DNA of 64,000 bases from Procambarus clarkii (GCF_040958095.1 NC_091188.1:3193681-3257680); one strand, 5' to 3'. Shown: positions 1 to 12,622, counted from the stretch's first letter. Made by a program: numbers and translations. The notes: a model not told the origin generated them from the sequence alone.

Positions 1-93
1 TAATATCTCAATTGTAGCCTATGTTTTAAGAAAATGACAAAGATAATAACAATGTTTATGTTTAATGGATATATATAGTATATAATATTGCAG

Positions 94-367
94 TTTCAGT
101 TGGGGCCATGATGATATTTCACAAGTTGGTCAGATGAACACAGAAAGTGAAGGTAGTGGAATGTGGTCCATGGTGGCATCTTCACCACCAGTTTCTCCAG
201 TGGGCAGCAACCTTCCTTCTCCTGGTCACAGCCACTTAGATAAAAGTATTGCACAATCACCTTCTCAACTACCTGCGGTTCCAGATTTTTCTCACATTCT
301 GCTTGAGGAAGAAACCCACTCGGATAATTTAATTAAAGAACGCTCCAAACCCTTGGCAATGATACAG
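94..367 (+). CDS. Penultimate coding exon of a Ser/Pro-rich protein, possibly IBTK-like (partial gene)
   Basis: The exon is bounded by an acceptor (ttgcag, ending at 93) and a donor (cag|gtatga at 368). It is read with one leading base that completes a codon from an upstream exon outside the window. The peptide is rich in Ser, Pro and His (for example VSPVGSNLPSPGHSHLDKS) and ends KPLAMIQ. It joins in phase 0 to 1602-1721. The combined C-terminus (KPLAMIQ, then acidic residues, AIEELLAFY, and an EE..TV.R stretch) resembles what I remember of the C-terminus of IBTK, a BTB/RCC1/ankyrin protein acting as a CUL3 adaptor. The diagnostic domains are not in the window, so the name is a tentative family match. 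The rest of the gene lies upstream of position 1. Confidence 0.6.
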
Positions 368-1601
368 GTATGAGAGTGTATGGAAGATAGCGTTCAATAT
401 GTTGATATATTACTGTGCTAATTTATAATTTTAATTATCGTATACAGTTTGCTCACTGGTTAATGTTAAGCATAATTATTCAACCTGTCCTCTCACCTAA
501 GAGGTTGCAGTTTTAACAGAATAGACCAACCAATTAGTACAAATTAAAGCACCATTATAGTGGCATTTTCTGAACACAGTCTTAATATATTAAGTGGGTT
601 GCTTGGGTTTGTATATTTTTTATTATTCAGAACAGTTGCATTTTTAAAATTGTCAAATCTAGAGAATGGCCTGAATTATTAGGTATTTCTCAAAGGAGTA
701 CCTTATACTTTTTTGCAGAATTAATTTTGCCTTAAATTTTTGGTGTTTGTGTGATATTTGGGGAACACCTTTATATACTGACTAGAAACTTGTAAGGCTT
801 ATATTTAGTGATGCAAGAAAGATCCCTATTGTTATTAAGTCATATAGCACACTAGTGGTAGGTTTTAAAATCGTTTTAAACTCACTGGTTGGTGATTGAC
901 CTTTAACAACACTGTTTTACAATGCTAGAGGAAAGTAGAAGCAGAAGAGAGTTTGATCACCACATGAAATCCTATGGAAAGTAAACATTAGCATCTTTTA
1001 ATTTAGAGAAATTAGAACAGGAATACATCTGTTAAAGCTGGAAACAAATTACAGGCAGTAAGAAATTTATGGAAGTACTTATACTATGTACTGATGGTCA
1101 ACAAGTGAAAGCCATCTTCATTTACAATTTCAAGACAAAATACAACACTGGACTCGAAAATCAAGATATTTAGAGAGAGTACTAAATATTATTAAGCTAG
1201 GTGGGGGGGAATGAAGACCAAGACTCGCACTCCAGAATCAATGATAGGCAAGCGGTAAATCACAACCCAACCATGCTGTCACCACACCCAACTATGCTGC
1301 CACCACATCCAACCATGCTGCCACCACACCCAACCATGCCGCCACCACACCCAACCATGCCATTTGTACTATTATTCCTTGTATTCATTATATTCCATGT
1401 ACTGTACTCATTACAGCACCTTGTAAATATTGAACTCCCTGTACTTTTCATACCACTTTTCATTTTGTGAGATATGACAACCTTCACAAACCTTTCTATT
1501 ATGAAAAATAATTGGTTTTGTAGTCAAGCTGTTTTTTTTATGTTGACTTGTAGGATACTAACACAATTATGGCTTAACTGAATAATTTTTATCATTTACA
1601 G
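368..1601 (+). other. Intron of the + strand gene
   Basis: This is an AT-rich intron between the two exons above. It contains about five copies of an 18-19-bp unit (ccaccacacccaaccatgc) at about 1262-1360. The open frames over that repeat are by-products of its period. Confidence 0.6.
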
Positions 1602-1721
1602 TTGGAAGATCGTGCCATTGAAGAATTGTTGGCCTTCTATGGATCATCAGAATGTTTTGAAGAAAAAATTACTGTTACTCGTGTGAGAACAACTGTTGCC
1701 AATCCGACTTGGAGTAAATGA
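1602..1721 (+). CDS. Last coding exon and stop codon of the same + strand gene (IBTK-like C-terminus)
   Basis: The acceptor is atttacag, ending at 1601. The exon is in phase 0 with the preceding one and encodes 39 residues beginning LEDRAIEELLAFYGSS and ending NPTWSK, then TGA at 1719-1721. The following sequence is AT-rich with ATTAAA at about 1777 and again at about 1914, either of which could be the polyadenylation signal. A short C-terminal helix of the AIxxLLxFY type followed by a charged beta-like stretch is what I recall of the IBTK terminus. The reading frame and splice sites are clear; the identity is not proven. Confidence 0.6.
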   Translation: MEDRAIEELLAFYGSSECFEEKITVTRVRTTVANPTWSK

Positions 1722-1776
1722 TTTTAATATGTATTTAAGACCCATGAGCTAAATACAATGACAGATAATAGTAAAA

Positions 1777-1782
1777 TATTAA
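1777..1782 (+). promoter_or_regulatory. Candidate polyadenylation signal ATTAAA
   Basis: ATTAAA lies about 56 nt after the stop codon of the + strand gene, directly before a run of A. A second ATTAAA is near 1914. It is placed by position only. Confidence 0.3.
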
Positions 1783-2309
1783 AAAAAAAATTGTATTCCT
1801 AGTTGTGATACCATGTTATAGTATTTTTGTGCATATACTTTTGAAAATTATTATTAATTTTGGAGTAAGACAGTTTGCTGTATGTTTTTAGACTACTTGA
1901 CCCTAGTCAATAATTAAAGACTGTTTGTTAATAATTGTTATCGATATTCTGACACTTAAGCCCTTATCCAAAGCAAACTCATGTTCATTCATCAGTTCAA
2001 ACTTTCATTTTTTTTTTATTTTTTTTTACAGTTGTAGTCATCTGATCACATTACATCTAATCTCCATCGGATATGACCTTAATACTCTACTTCTCACTTT
2101 GAAATGTTTAAGGTTGCTGTAATATAGTGTACTACTATTACTGTACCTTAATGTTCACAACTTTACAGTATTTGATGCATGTAAAATTACTTTCCTTTTG
2201 CATTTAACACAAACCTATATTATTGTAGATGTCTGCATAAAATTAAGCCTTTATTAAGCATGTATTGTACTTTACATGCTCCAGTACTTATTTTTTTATT
2301 TTTTTTCAT

Positions 2310-2760
2310 TCTTATATCGGACATAGACAAGGACACAAACTATAGTATCATATCATGTGCAGATGACATTAGGATTTTTACGAGTAGACAACATAGAGGA
2401 CACGGCAAACCTCCAAACTGATGTAAATCAGGTCTTTCAATGTGCTGCAGAAAATAATTTATTTTTACTGAAGAAAATTTCCAGCACCTGTGCTATGGAA
2501 AAAATAAAATATAAAAACGGAAACTACATACAAAATGCAGTCAAATCATACCATAGAACATAAAAGCAAGGTAAAGGATTTGGGTGTAATAATGGCAGAA
2601 GACCTTACCTGTAAAAAAACAGTAGTAGCTGGCACAACTGCAAGAAAAATGATAGGTTGAATAACAAGAACCTTTCAAATAAGAGATGCCATACCAGTGA
2701 TGATAATATTAAAGATACCAGTGCTTTCTAGAGTGGATACTGTTGCACACTAACAGCCCC
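2310..2760 (+). mobile_element. Decayed LINE reverse transcriptase fragment
   Basis: Translation in shifting frames gives a CADDIRIF motif, corresponding to the F/YADD catalytic motif of non-LTR retrotransposon reverse transcriptases, followed by the usual downstream spacing (LQTDVNQVFQCAAENNLFL). Stops and frameshifts interrupt it, so it is a dead fragment. The clade (Jockey/CR1-like) is inferred. Confidence 0.6.
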
Positions 2761-2899
2761 TTTCAAAGCTGAAGAAATTGCTGCCACCACACCCAATCAT
2801 TTCTTTACTCTCTTTCTGGAGAGAGAGAGTAAAGAGATCCTTCACTGCTAGAATCCACTCAATAAACCATCTAAATTCCTGGGACTGACTCAAAAGCCT

Positions 2900-3060
2900 A
2901 AATCTGTATTCTCTAATGTGCAGGCTGATGAGATACATAATAATTTGCACATGGAAGATATTAGAGAGGCTGGTCCCAATTCTGTACAACTCGGGAGCTG
3001 CCTAGTATGGGCCAATAGGCCTTCTGCAGTTACCTTTGTTCTTATGTTCTTAAATAACAT
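2900..3060 (+). repeat. Dispersed repeat fragment ('gggccaataggccttctgca' type)
   Basis: It contains tatgggccaataggccttct followed by cagttacctttgttcttatg. A diverged relative (gggtcaataggcctacagcc) is at about 58038-58075. I recognise it as a common decapod interspersed sequence; the family name is not known to me. Confidence 0.4.
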
Positions 3061-4194
3061 CACACGAGACCAGAAAACATGGCAGGATGTACAGAATACT
3101 CTCGCTGAAAATCAGAGGTGCAATAGGTACTCTGGAGAGAAATCTGTGATACCTTGACACTTGTATGCCAATGGCCAGCAATACCCTATCCCTATACTGA
3201 GGTCGCTTTTTGGGACGTCGCTAAACAACAACTGGTCTGTAGAATGTATTTGTTTGTTATATAATAAGTTAGGTTAGAATGGTTTGATAGGGTTTATGAA
3301 ATGAATAACAGAAAATATGAGCAATGCGCGAAAATACGAGCCAATGTAGCTGAATATCGACTCTGATGAAGCACAGAGTACAGTTGAGGTATTAAGCCTG
3401 ATTTAAGAGTTTGCACTAATGTGTGAACCTCCTAGGATCCGCATTTAGCACGTTGGCGCTTCGCACCGCATTAGGGATGATGATGTCAGAAAAGAAGGTA
3501 ACTGCAGAAGACCTTATGTCAAAACATGAGTTGCTTGCTTTCACTCAATGTAGTCCATACATATATACACTGAATGAGTGTTTTGATTTGTTATATTCTA
3601 CAGCAAGGTGTGGGGAGGCATGTTTTGAGCGAATGTGAGATGTGCATATATATTTATGCACGCGCATATATATTTATGCGGTTATGCAGCAATATTGGAT
3701 TACTACTGAAATCGCATTGAAGTCACCACGCCTGGCAGGGGACTGTTTTCATGCAAATGGTCGATAGTGGGTTTTCATTTTTATTTGCCCTATGCTACAT
3801 AAGTATTCTCTGAAGAAAGATTGACAAAGCTTAAATTACATTCATCAGAAAGGCGAAGAAGACATAGGGGCGACATGATAGAGGTGTGGCTGAATGGATT
3901 CATGAACTATAAGGCAATCACTAGCAGAGGTAACTAAAAACTGGTAGGCCAAGTCAGGACCTTTTAATCTCCTTGAACGTACCTGTGCAGAAACGCTGAG
4001 CGGTTAGCTGGTGACGTCATTGACCATTAGCGATGTCTGTGCAAGGGTTACCAGGGTAACGAAAAACACACGACACAAGTCGTGTCCGCTGCAAAATGAC
4101 TTGACTACTTCACCGGGGTAACTAAAAAGACACGACTCATAACGTGTCCCTCGAAAAAAGCAAAATGGACACGTTATGAGTCATATCCCACTAC

Positions 4195-4840
4195 TACATC
4201 CTGATGATAAGATAGGATGCCCCCATCCTTAGATATCCAATATGTTTCTGATAGAGAAAGTTTCTCATTAGTACAGTATTCTATTAGTAGCGTTTCGGGC
4301 AAGTCCGTATTCCTAAGCTTCCTGGAATACGACCTCTACGAAGAATTGTTTTTACAACCAAGTACCCATTTTACTGTTGAGTTAAACAGGCTACAGTTAA
4401 GGATTTGCACCCAGTAAATCCCCGGCCAGGATACGAACCCAGGACAAAGTGCTCGCGGATCGCCAGGCAAGCGTCTTGCCACTACGCCACGGAGACTGTT
4501 TGATCCTCATTGATGAGGATCTTCAAAAATTACTTAACCCAGTAATTCTGCCAGAGTTGCAAGAGGCTAATCTCGTGCTAAAATAAATATCAAAGCCTAA
4601 TCAACTCTGGCAAGATATTTATGTTGAGGAAAAAAATAAAATGTCAGGTGCAGAAGTATCTTTGTTATACATGTTAATTACATTGATTTAGGTATTTGAA
4701 AAATTCCCGTACAGTGAAAAACTGAAAAAGAAAATGACCTCCAACTAATAGAATACTGTACTAATGAGAAACTTTCTCTCATTATCAGAAACACTGGATA
4801 TCTAAGGATGAGGGGGCATCCTACCTTATCAGGATGTAGA
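4195..4840. mobile_element. Fold-back element with a SINE nested between its arms
   Basis: The left arm (about 4195-4292) and right arm (about 4744-4840) are inverted copies: both contain the string around 'agaaactttctc', the 'gatatctaaggatg' block, and the catcctgat/atcaggatg ends. The interior holds a tRNA-derived SINE (about 4295-4496) and AT-rich spacer. Confidence 0.6.
4295..4496 (-). mobile_element. tRNA-derived SINE (copy 1)
   Basis: On the minus strand the 5' end reads gtctccgtggcgtagtggca, with an A-box-like segment, and further on cctgggttcgtatcctgg, a B box. The body matches a second copy at about 42692-42915 (shared 'gtagcgtttcgggca', 'cattttactgttg', 'gctacagttaaggat/att'). The tRNA-like head and two dispersed copies support a SINE. 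Confidence 0.7.
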
Positions 4841-5035
4841 AATGCGAGGATATAGCCCCACTGAGGGGAGTGGTGCAAGAACCATCAAAGTATGGAATTG
4901 CTTATGGTGCTATATTAACTGTTTCTGTACGGTTGTCTCGCTTACAAGATTCTGTTTCAGTTCGTGTTTCCAATAATTTCCATGTTTCTCCTCGTGGAGG
5001 CCCCCCCCCTCCTTCCTAAGTTTTGTAACAGTGTA

Positions 5036-5500
5036 ACCCGTTCTCGCACTTTCTTACAGTCAATATTGACTTATTAAATACGTGCATATGTGACATGCTA
5101 ATTTATTGTGAATATTTTAGTTTACCTTGAAAAGCTTCATAGAAAACACCGACCTTACCTAACCTTCTTAGTATGTTAAGATAAGCATCTTATTGCTTCG
5201 TAATTACAATTATTACTTAACCTATACCTATAATAGGTATAAGTAATAATTGTAATTTTATTACATTTATTACTTAATTATTAATTACAATTATTACTTA
5301 ACCAATAGCTATAAGTAATAATTGTAATTACGAAGCAATAAGATGCTTATCTTAACATACTAAGAAGGTTAGGTAAGGTCGCTGTTTTCTATGAAGCTTT
5401 TCAAGGTAAACTAAAATATTCACAATAAATTAGTATGTCACATATGCACGTATTTAATAAGTCAATATTGACTATACGAAAGTGCGAGAACGGGTTGAAC
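5036..5500. mobile_element. Inverted-repeat element (MITE-like, about 460 bp)
   Basis: The outer arms are about 170 nt: aacccgttctcgcactttc at the left and its inverse gaaagtgcgagaacgggtt at the right. They share, in inverted order, the agtcaatattgac segment, the gtttaccttgaaaagcttca segment and the accttacctaaccttcttag segment. The centre is AT-rich and contains smaller inverted repeats (aagtaataattgtaat). There is no coding capacity, which is typical of a non-autonomous DNA transposon. Confidence 0.75.
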
Positions 5501-5559
5501 AGTTTGACCCACGTGACTAAAGCTTTTACCCCTCCTACAGTTTTGAAACGCCTTTTCCT

Positions 5560-6410
5560 TGAACACTTTTTTTTCATACTCTCCATTTCCATCTTCACCG
5601 ATGGGTATAAGTCTGCAGATGGGGTAGGCTACTCTGTTGTTTTTCCTGACCACACCTTTATAAGTCACCTACCTCCATAGACTAGCATCTTCACGGCAGA
5701 ACTTTATGCTATTTTGTATGCTCTTCGTCACCTTCATTCTCGCTGTCAACCTTTGTTGTACTTGACTCTCGTAGTGCCCTCATGGCTCTGGAGTCCTTTA
5801 ATCCAGTCCATCCCGTAGTAGTCGAAATTCAACATTGGCTGTTTCTTATCTCCAGTAGATTTAAGACATAGGAGTTTTGCTGGGTTCCCAGCCATATTGG
5901 CTTAAATGAACGTGCGAACGCTGCCGCTAAGAAGGCTATCCGCACTTGTCTTATCTCCCAGAAAGGTATCCATCCCCTGTTCCGACTTCAACCCAGTTAT
6001 TCATTCCTCAGTCCTTGCCCGTTGGCAGGGTCATTGGTCTTCTGTTACTGGTAACTAATTGCGTGCTCTTCAGGGTAGTGTGTACCCCATGGCCTTCCTC
6101 CTACCACCGTAACCGGCAATGAGAAACGGCTCTAGCGAGGTTACTTATTGGCTATACACGCTTAACTCACAGGCGCTTAATGGAGCGCCGCCCCTGCTCC
6201 TTATTGTCCAAACTGCATTGTCCATCTTACAGTCGTGCATATCCTTGTTGAATGTCCGGACTTCCAGGACGTGTGTGTCTTGCTTCCCGAAAGTCCCTCG
6301 CGGTCACTTGTCCCTCGATAGATTTCTTGGTGATTCGGATACCTTCGATATCATTAGCCTTGTGCTCTCATCATCTCGTATTGGCATCCTTAGTGAAATT
6401 TAGCGCCCTA
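5560..6410 (+). mobile_element. LINE ORF2 fragment: RNase H domain and C-terminus (I/Jockey-like)
   Basis: With stops and frameshifts it encodes IFTDGYKSADGVGYS (first RNase H acidic motif), then SIFTAELYAILYALRH (second motif), then a FCWVPSHIGLNERANAA block (conserved C-terminal RNase H motif), and finally an ILVEC/CPDFQD-type tail. An RNase H with this spacing is characteristic of I-clade and some Jockey-group LINEs. It is a decayed 3' fragment. Confidence 0.7.
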
Positions 6411-6426
6411 TGAATATCTCGCACAT

Positions 6427-7560
6427 TTGATGGTGCTACATAGCCTTCCCGGCTTGGTGCCTTCTTTTGATAATTACTTATGGTGCTGTAGAACCATCAG
6501 ATTGGAATCGCTTATGGTGCTAGCCATCAATGGAAACGCTTATTGTGCTAGAACCATCAGTGGAATCGCTTATGGTACTAGAACCATAAATGGAATCGCT
6601 TATGGTGCTAGAACCATCAAACTGGAATTGCTTATGGTGCTAGAACCATCAGACTGGAATCGCTTATGGTGCTAGAACCATCAGACTATGGAATGTATTA
6701 TGGTGCTAGAACCACCAATGGAATCGCTTATGGTGCTTTCAGTTACCAAAGGTCTAATATACATCGAGGGAAAAAAAAAGAATTAACACGATAACAGCCA
6801 GCCCAGAAGAAAAATCGCCGCTTCGGCGAAATCGTCATTTTTCGCAAAAGTCAAAATCAAAACCAGCCATAGATTGGTTTTGAAAATATTACCATTGGAT
6901 TTACCGCACACTTTTACATTTCTTTCTAATTAGTCTTTCTTTGCTAATTATCAACATTAAGGCCTTTACACACATATTTACTGAGATACAGTCAAATCAA
7001 ATGCCAAACATATCATCATGTTTTCTCAACATATTATGTTGCTAGAACCATCAGACTATGTAATGGTTTATAGGGCTATAGAACCATCAGACTGGAATCG
7101 CTTATGGTGCTAGAACCATAAATGAAATAATCGCTTATTGTGATAGAACCATCAGACTGGGAATCGCTTATGGTGCTAGAATCATCACTGGAATCGCTTA
7201 TGGTGCTGGAACCATCAGACTAGAATCGCTTATGGTGCTAGAACCATCAGACAATGGAATCGGTGATGGTGCTAGAACCATCAGACTGGAATCGCTTATC
7301 GTTCTAGAACCATCAAACTGGAATTGCTTATGGGGCTAGAACCATCAAACTGGAATCGCTTATGGTGCTAGAACCATCAGACTATGAAATGTATTATGGT
7401 GCTAGAACCATCAGTGGAATCGCTTATGGTGCTAAAACCATCAGACTATGAAATGTATTATGGTGCTAGAACCATCAGTGGAATCGCTTATGGTGCTAGA
7501 ACCATCAGACTATGGAATGTATTATGGTGCTAGAACCACCAATGGAATCGCTTATGGTGC
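6427..7560 (+). repeat. Minisatellite 'tatggtgctagaaccatcag' array, split by a duplicated block
   Basis: Many copies of a 24-33-bp unit (tggtgctagaaccatcagac, tggaatcgctta) occupy 6427-6737 and 7035-7561. A non-repeat block of about 300 bp separates them and recurs after the second array, so the whole arrangement is a tandem duplication. Confidence 0.85.
6738..7034 (+). repeat. First copy of a ~300-bp block in an 823-bp tandem duplication
   Basis: It starts ttcagttaccaaaggtctaa and ends ttttctcaacatatta. It is nearly identical to 7562-7861, with a few substitutions and a homopolymer-length difference. It contains the small hairpin gccgcttcggcg. Confidence 0.85.
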
Positions 7561-7561
7561 T

Positions 7562-7861
7562 TTCAGTTACCAAAGGTCTAATATACATCGAGGGGAAAAA
7601 AAAGAATTAACACGATAACAGCCAGCCCAGAAGAAAAATCGCCGCCTCGGCGAAATCGTCATTTTTCGCAAAAGTCAAAATCAAAACCAGCCATAGATTG
7701 GTTTTGAAAATGTTACCATTGGATTTACCGCACACTTTTACATTTCTTTCTATTAAGTCTTTCTTTGCTAATTTTCAATATTAAGGCCTTTACACACATA
7801 TTTACTGAGATACAGTCAAATCAAATGCCAAACATATCATCATGTTTTCTCAACATATTAT
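7562..7861 (+). repeat. Second copy of the ~300-bp block
   Basis: This is the direct repeat of 6738-7034, offset by about 823 bp. The hairpin segment has changed from gccgcttcggcg to gccgcctcggcg. Confidence 0.85.
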
Positions 7862-9410
7862 TAGGAAAAATGAGTTGATGAGCAAGTAATAATAATTATA
7901 ATGAGCTTAATAATATATGGATATTAAAAACTTACGTAGTTCTTTTTTCGTCATTTATGTAAATACTTTTGTTATTTCTTCAAGCTGTTGGAAGGTCCTT
8001 GCCTATCAGAGCCTCCAATCACTGTGTACATAACTCCTCTGTATGCAATGTCATCAGGATGTTGGATATCCACTGCAGAGAATCCTGCCTGAATCAGGAT
8101 ATTGAGTGTCTAAATCTGTTTAGATATTCGTATATTTTATATGGTGTTCAGTTATTCAAATTAAATAATATAATAACAATAATTTTTTTTACAATCCATT
8201 TGCATTCACAGTCTAATTAATTATGGAAGCAATGGCGTCGAACCAGGGAGACTGTCTAGCTTCCTCCTCTATTCCACCCTTCTTCTTCTCCTCTTTGTGT
8301 TTGGTTAATCACATTCAAAGTCACACCATTGACTCATGACGTATAACACTCACCATTGACTCGTGACGTAACACACAACATTAACTCATGACGTAACACA
8401 CACTAGACTCATTCTTTACCCATGCAAATATGACACGACCAAAATCAGTTGCATATGTTGCTTGCGTTTTCATGTGTATAGTTTTGTTAAGAAAAGACAA
8501 CTCTTGGTTTAATATGAGTTTATTCTGATCACTTGCCGGACAGAGAAATACAGATCACAGAGATTTTTACTCGAGAGAACTGGACACATCTCGGCATTAG
8601 GAACCGCACATCCTCACATTCCAAACGCAATACTGACATTTACCCACACATCAACATTCACTTGCTCACGTCCCAGGCCACACCCCTCACGTCCCAGGCC
8701 ACACCCCTTGTGTCTCAGGCCACATCCCTCATGTCTCAGGCCACATCCCTCATGTCTCAGGCCACATCCCTCATGTCTCAGGACATACCCTTATACCTCA
8801 GGCCACACCGTCATATGCCACCCAAAAATGTGATAATTCCACAAGAAATGCTATCCTCTACAAATGTCTTGGCTTCTATTAAATTTTCCTTGTTTGTTTT
8901 CTACAAACAGATATTCCTGTTTTGAGTATCTCGGTAAGACGTGAAGTCCTGCGGGACCTGTTGATTTAATGGACAACTTTCCTTTATTATGCATCAGAGA
9001 TCTATTACCATCAAGGCGAGTGCCGAGTGCCAGTTTCTCTCACACTTCACATAACCTCCACGATAATACATAAACAAAAAAAATCATGGAAATTTGTTTA
9101 ACTAAATGGAATGACCATGGCATATGTAAGTAGCAGCCACGAATTACCTTAACAAGATGTAACATTGAAAAAAAGGCATTTTAACACTATTGCAAAATTT
9201 ACGAAGACAATTACAACAGATCTTGCAAGATTTTGAACCCTTCCGTTGTTTCTGTGACGCAGACGGAAGCATCATCACTGCCAACGTGGGATAATATTAC
9301 CCAACCTGAATACGGCATCCACCAAGGTCAAACACACACACATTGTATTGTCAGTTTCTTATTAATTATTATTGGTGTCTTGTAAAAATGACATCCAATA
9401 CTATCATTCA
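7862..9410. other. Intergenic sequence without a recognisable gene
   Basis: I see no coding exon here. It contains a short 'tgacgtaacacacaacatta'-type repeat (8310-8405) and a 21-bp repeat (ctcaggccacatccctcatgt) at about 8660-8800, which accounts for the open frame there. Confidence 0.5.
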
Positions 9411-9429
9411 AATATGAGATGATGAAATG

Positions 9430-9820
<391 letters not shown>

Positions 9821-9835
9821 AGTCGAAACATACAC

Positions 9836-11200
9836 GATCGTTTCCTCAACATTTCAAGTTTCATAATACATTTTTGGAAACCAGAGATTAATAATTTTTG
9901 ATAGGTCTAAATAATTATATTCAGACGGTATGGCACAGCAGAAAGTAGCCCAGGGCATATATATTACCTAATAGTATACAAAACCTTAAATATAACCTTG
10001 ATGGACACTCCCTTCACCCAGCAGGGGCTCGGATTCGAAGAAAACCTCACCATTTGCCTGGGGAGAAGTTTGTTCTTTTGTCTTGCTCTAAAACTCTTAC
10101 TCGGAGACTTCAAGATCTCAATCTTGAAGAAATTAATTATTTGTAGTTCAAGCGGAACACAAAGTGCAGGAAATGATGCATGGAACACCGTGGAAAGAGT
10201 AGAATCTTGTATGAAATCTGATCCAATCTTGATAAATCCCTTGCAGGAAACGTGCGACCTAGCTTTATAAAGTATACTCTCTTGTTGGTGTTTATGTATA
10301 ATATTACTTATATAATTTGTCTTCATTCTTTCTGAAATTCCTGAGAATAATAATGGAGTGACCTTATAAAAGTGTATTTTCTTCAAATGAAACGCTGATT
10401 ATTTTTGGAGGTAAATAGCTTGTCTATAAACCACAATGTCCTGAAAGCATTTAAGGTATAATAATACGATTTGGAAACAGTGTACAATTAAATGTAGTTG
10501 TGGTGATCTTAGAGAATGTAGCGTCATTCAAGGAATTACATTGGCCTTCATAATCACTGTATCCTTCAAGTAATAACTATGATATCACATCCTTGAAGGA
10601 GTATTTCCAGCTTCCAAGAACACGGCGCGTCCTTGAAGGTGACCGCTCCCTTCTAAGTCACGGCAGGACGTCCAGGAGTGTCTTGTCATCCTCTGTCACT
10701 ACTCTGAACTTTGCTGAGCGTGATCCTTCGTGAGGTGGCGCTCTCAACTCCGTTCACGAACATCTTTATAAGTCATCATTAATTTCTTGTAGCTTTAGCT
10801 TATTAGGACTTGTGTCAATAACATTTTAAGACTACTAAAAGTGTTTAATAATGGACTGTTTTATCGTATCTTATTATATGAACATTTTTCGACGTGCCAT
10901 TTCATCCTGGAACATTTTATCTGATTTTAAACTGATTATCTTTTGAATAACATACAAGCAAAGTGTAAATTAATGTATATAACTTTATACCATAACTAAC
11001 ACATGTACACACCATATCATGCGAGCCTTAAGCAATAATCCATTATTTGTACACAATAAGTTAACGTATTCCCCCAAAACAACAACAACTATGACATACA
11101 TTTGAAAGGTTTTTATCATTAGTGAAAACAGCGGCTCAGTTGTTGTTAAAACAGACCAAACACTGTATCTTGGAGGTCGCCTGATGACGCCAGGAGATAG
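9836..11200. other. Intergenic sequence, nothing recognised
   Basis: It is AT-rich with short open frames on both strands (up to about 140 codons at 9964-10386) that show no recognisable domain and no splice context. I see no repeat array or RNA gene. Confidence 0.4.
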
Positions 11201-11229
11201 ATGCTGATAGCCAATGTTACCGTCGAACT

Positions 11230-11952
11230 GTATTGTGTTGCTGTTGTGTCAGACGGTGGGTCAGGTGTTGCTGGTGTGTCAGACGGTGGGTCCAGTGTTG
11301 CTGGTGTGTCAGGTGTTGCTGGTGTGTCAGACGGTGGGTCCAGTGTTGCTGGTGTGTCAGACGGTGGGTCAGGTGTTGCTGGTGTGTCAGATGGTGGGTC
11401 CAGTGTTGCTGGTGTGTCAGGTGTTGCTGGTGTGTCAGACGGTGGGTCCAGTGTTGCTGTTGTGTCAGACGGTGGGTCCAGTGTTGCTGGTGTGTCAGAC
11501 GGTGGGTCCAGTGTTGCTGGTGTGTCAGACGGTGGGTCCAGTGTTGCTGGTGTGTCACACGGTGGGTCCAGTGTTGCAGCTGTGTCACACGGTGGCTCCA
11601 GTGTTGCAGCTGTGTCACACGGTGGCTCCAGTGTTGCAGCTGTGTCACACGGTGGCTCCAGTGTTGCAGCTGTGTCACACGGTGGCTCCAGTGTTGCAGC
11701 TGTGTCACACGGTGGCTCCAGTGTTGCAGCTGTGTCACACGGTGGGTCCAGTGTTGCAGCTGTGTCACACGGTGGCTCCAGTGTTGCAGCTGTGTCACAC
11801 GGTGGCTCCAGTGTTGCAGCTGTGTCACACGGTGGGTCCAGTGTTGCAGCTGTGTCACACGGTGGCTCCAGTGTTGCAGCTGTGTCACACGGTGGCTCCA
11901 GTGTTGCAGCTGTGTCACACGGTGGCTCCAGTGTTGCAGCTGTGTCACATTA
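11230..11952 (+). repeat. 30-bp minisatellite, about 24 copies in two variant blocks
   Basis: The unit is 'gtgtcagacggtgggtccag' followed by tgttgctggt. It switches at about 11560 to a gcagctgtgtcacacggtgg variant. The 30-bp period is a multiple of three, so several frames on both strands stay open for about 250 codons. These frames are not genes. Confidence 0.9.
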
Positions 11953-12380
11953 AGAGGCTCCTATCATGCAATATAATTCTCATATTGTAATTTTCTTTCA
12001 AATACTTGAGTTATGTTTGATTTGTAATTAAAACTTTAAGATTTACAATGACATCACCAGTAACTTGCAACTTCTTCAAGGGGTTCTTTCAACAACCTTT
12101 TCTCTTTTTTTATTAATCTAAACGATAAATGCGCAATAGTGTTAAGGTGTTTCTTCGCGTATATGTGTTGCGACAAGTCTTATTGTGTTGCTTGTCTTGG
12201 CCTTAAAGCGGAAGGTACTAAAACATACCAATATCTCAATATATTATACACATAGACATACATATTTGTCACTTGGATACTTTCCACAACAAACTAATGT
12301 TTTAGGAATCAGCACACCAAAGTACAAACTTAACACACACACACATTTTTTTTAAGGAACGAATTGACCTGAAATGTGCG

Positions 12381-12494
<114 letters not shown>

Positions 12495-12622
12495 CCTAGT
12501 ACACGCATTCTGCACGACAAAATAAAAACAGGAATTTGTAATGTTTGGACTTGAACATTGAACACTTGAACTACACTTGGAATACAATGACTGGGTTCGT
12601 GCACTTGCCGCGTTCATTGTCC

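Noticed and set aside
9964..10386. A 140-codon minus-strand frame in unique intergenic sequence
   Set aside because: There is no recognisable domain, no splice or promoter context, and an equally open frame on the other strand; probably chance.
11201..11990. Open frames of 243-258 codons on both strands
   Set aside because: The 30-bp repeat period is a multiple of three, so frames remain open on both strands; there is no domain and no unique flanking coding sequence.
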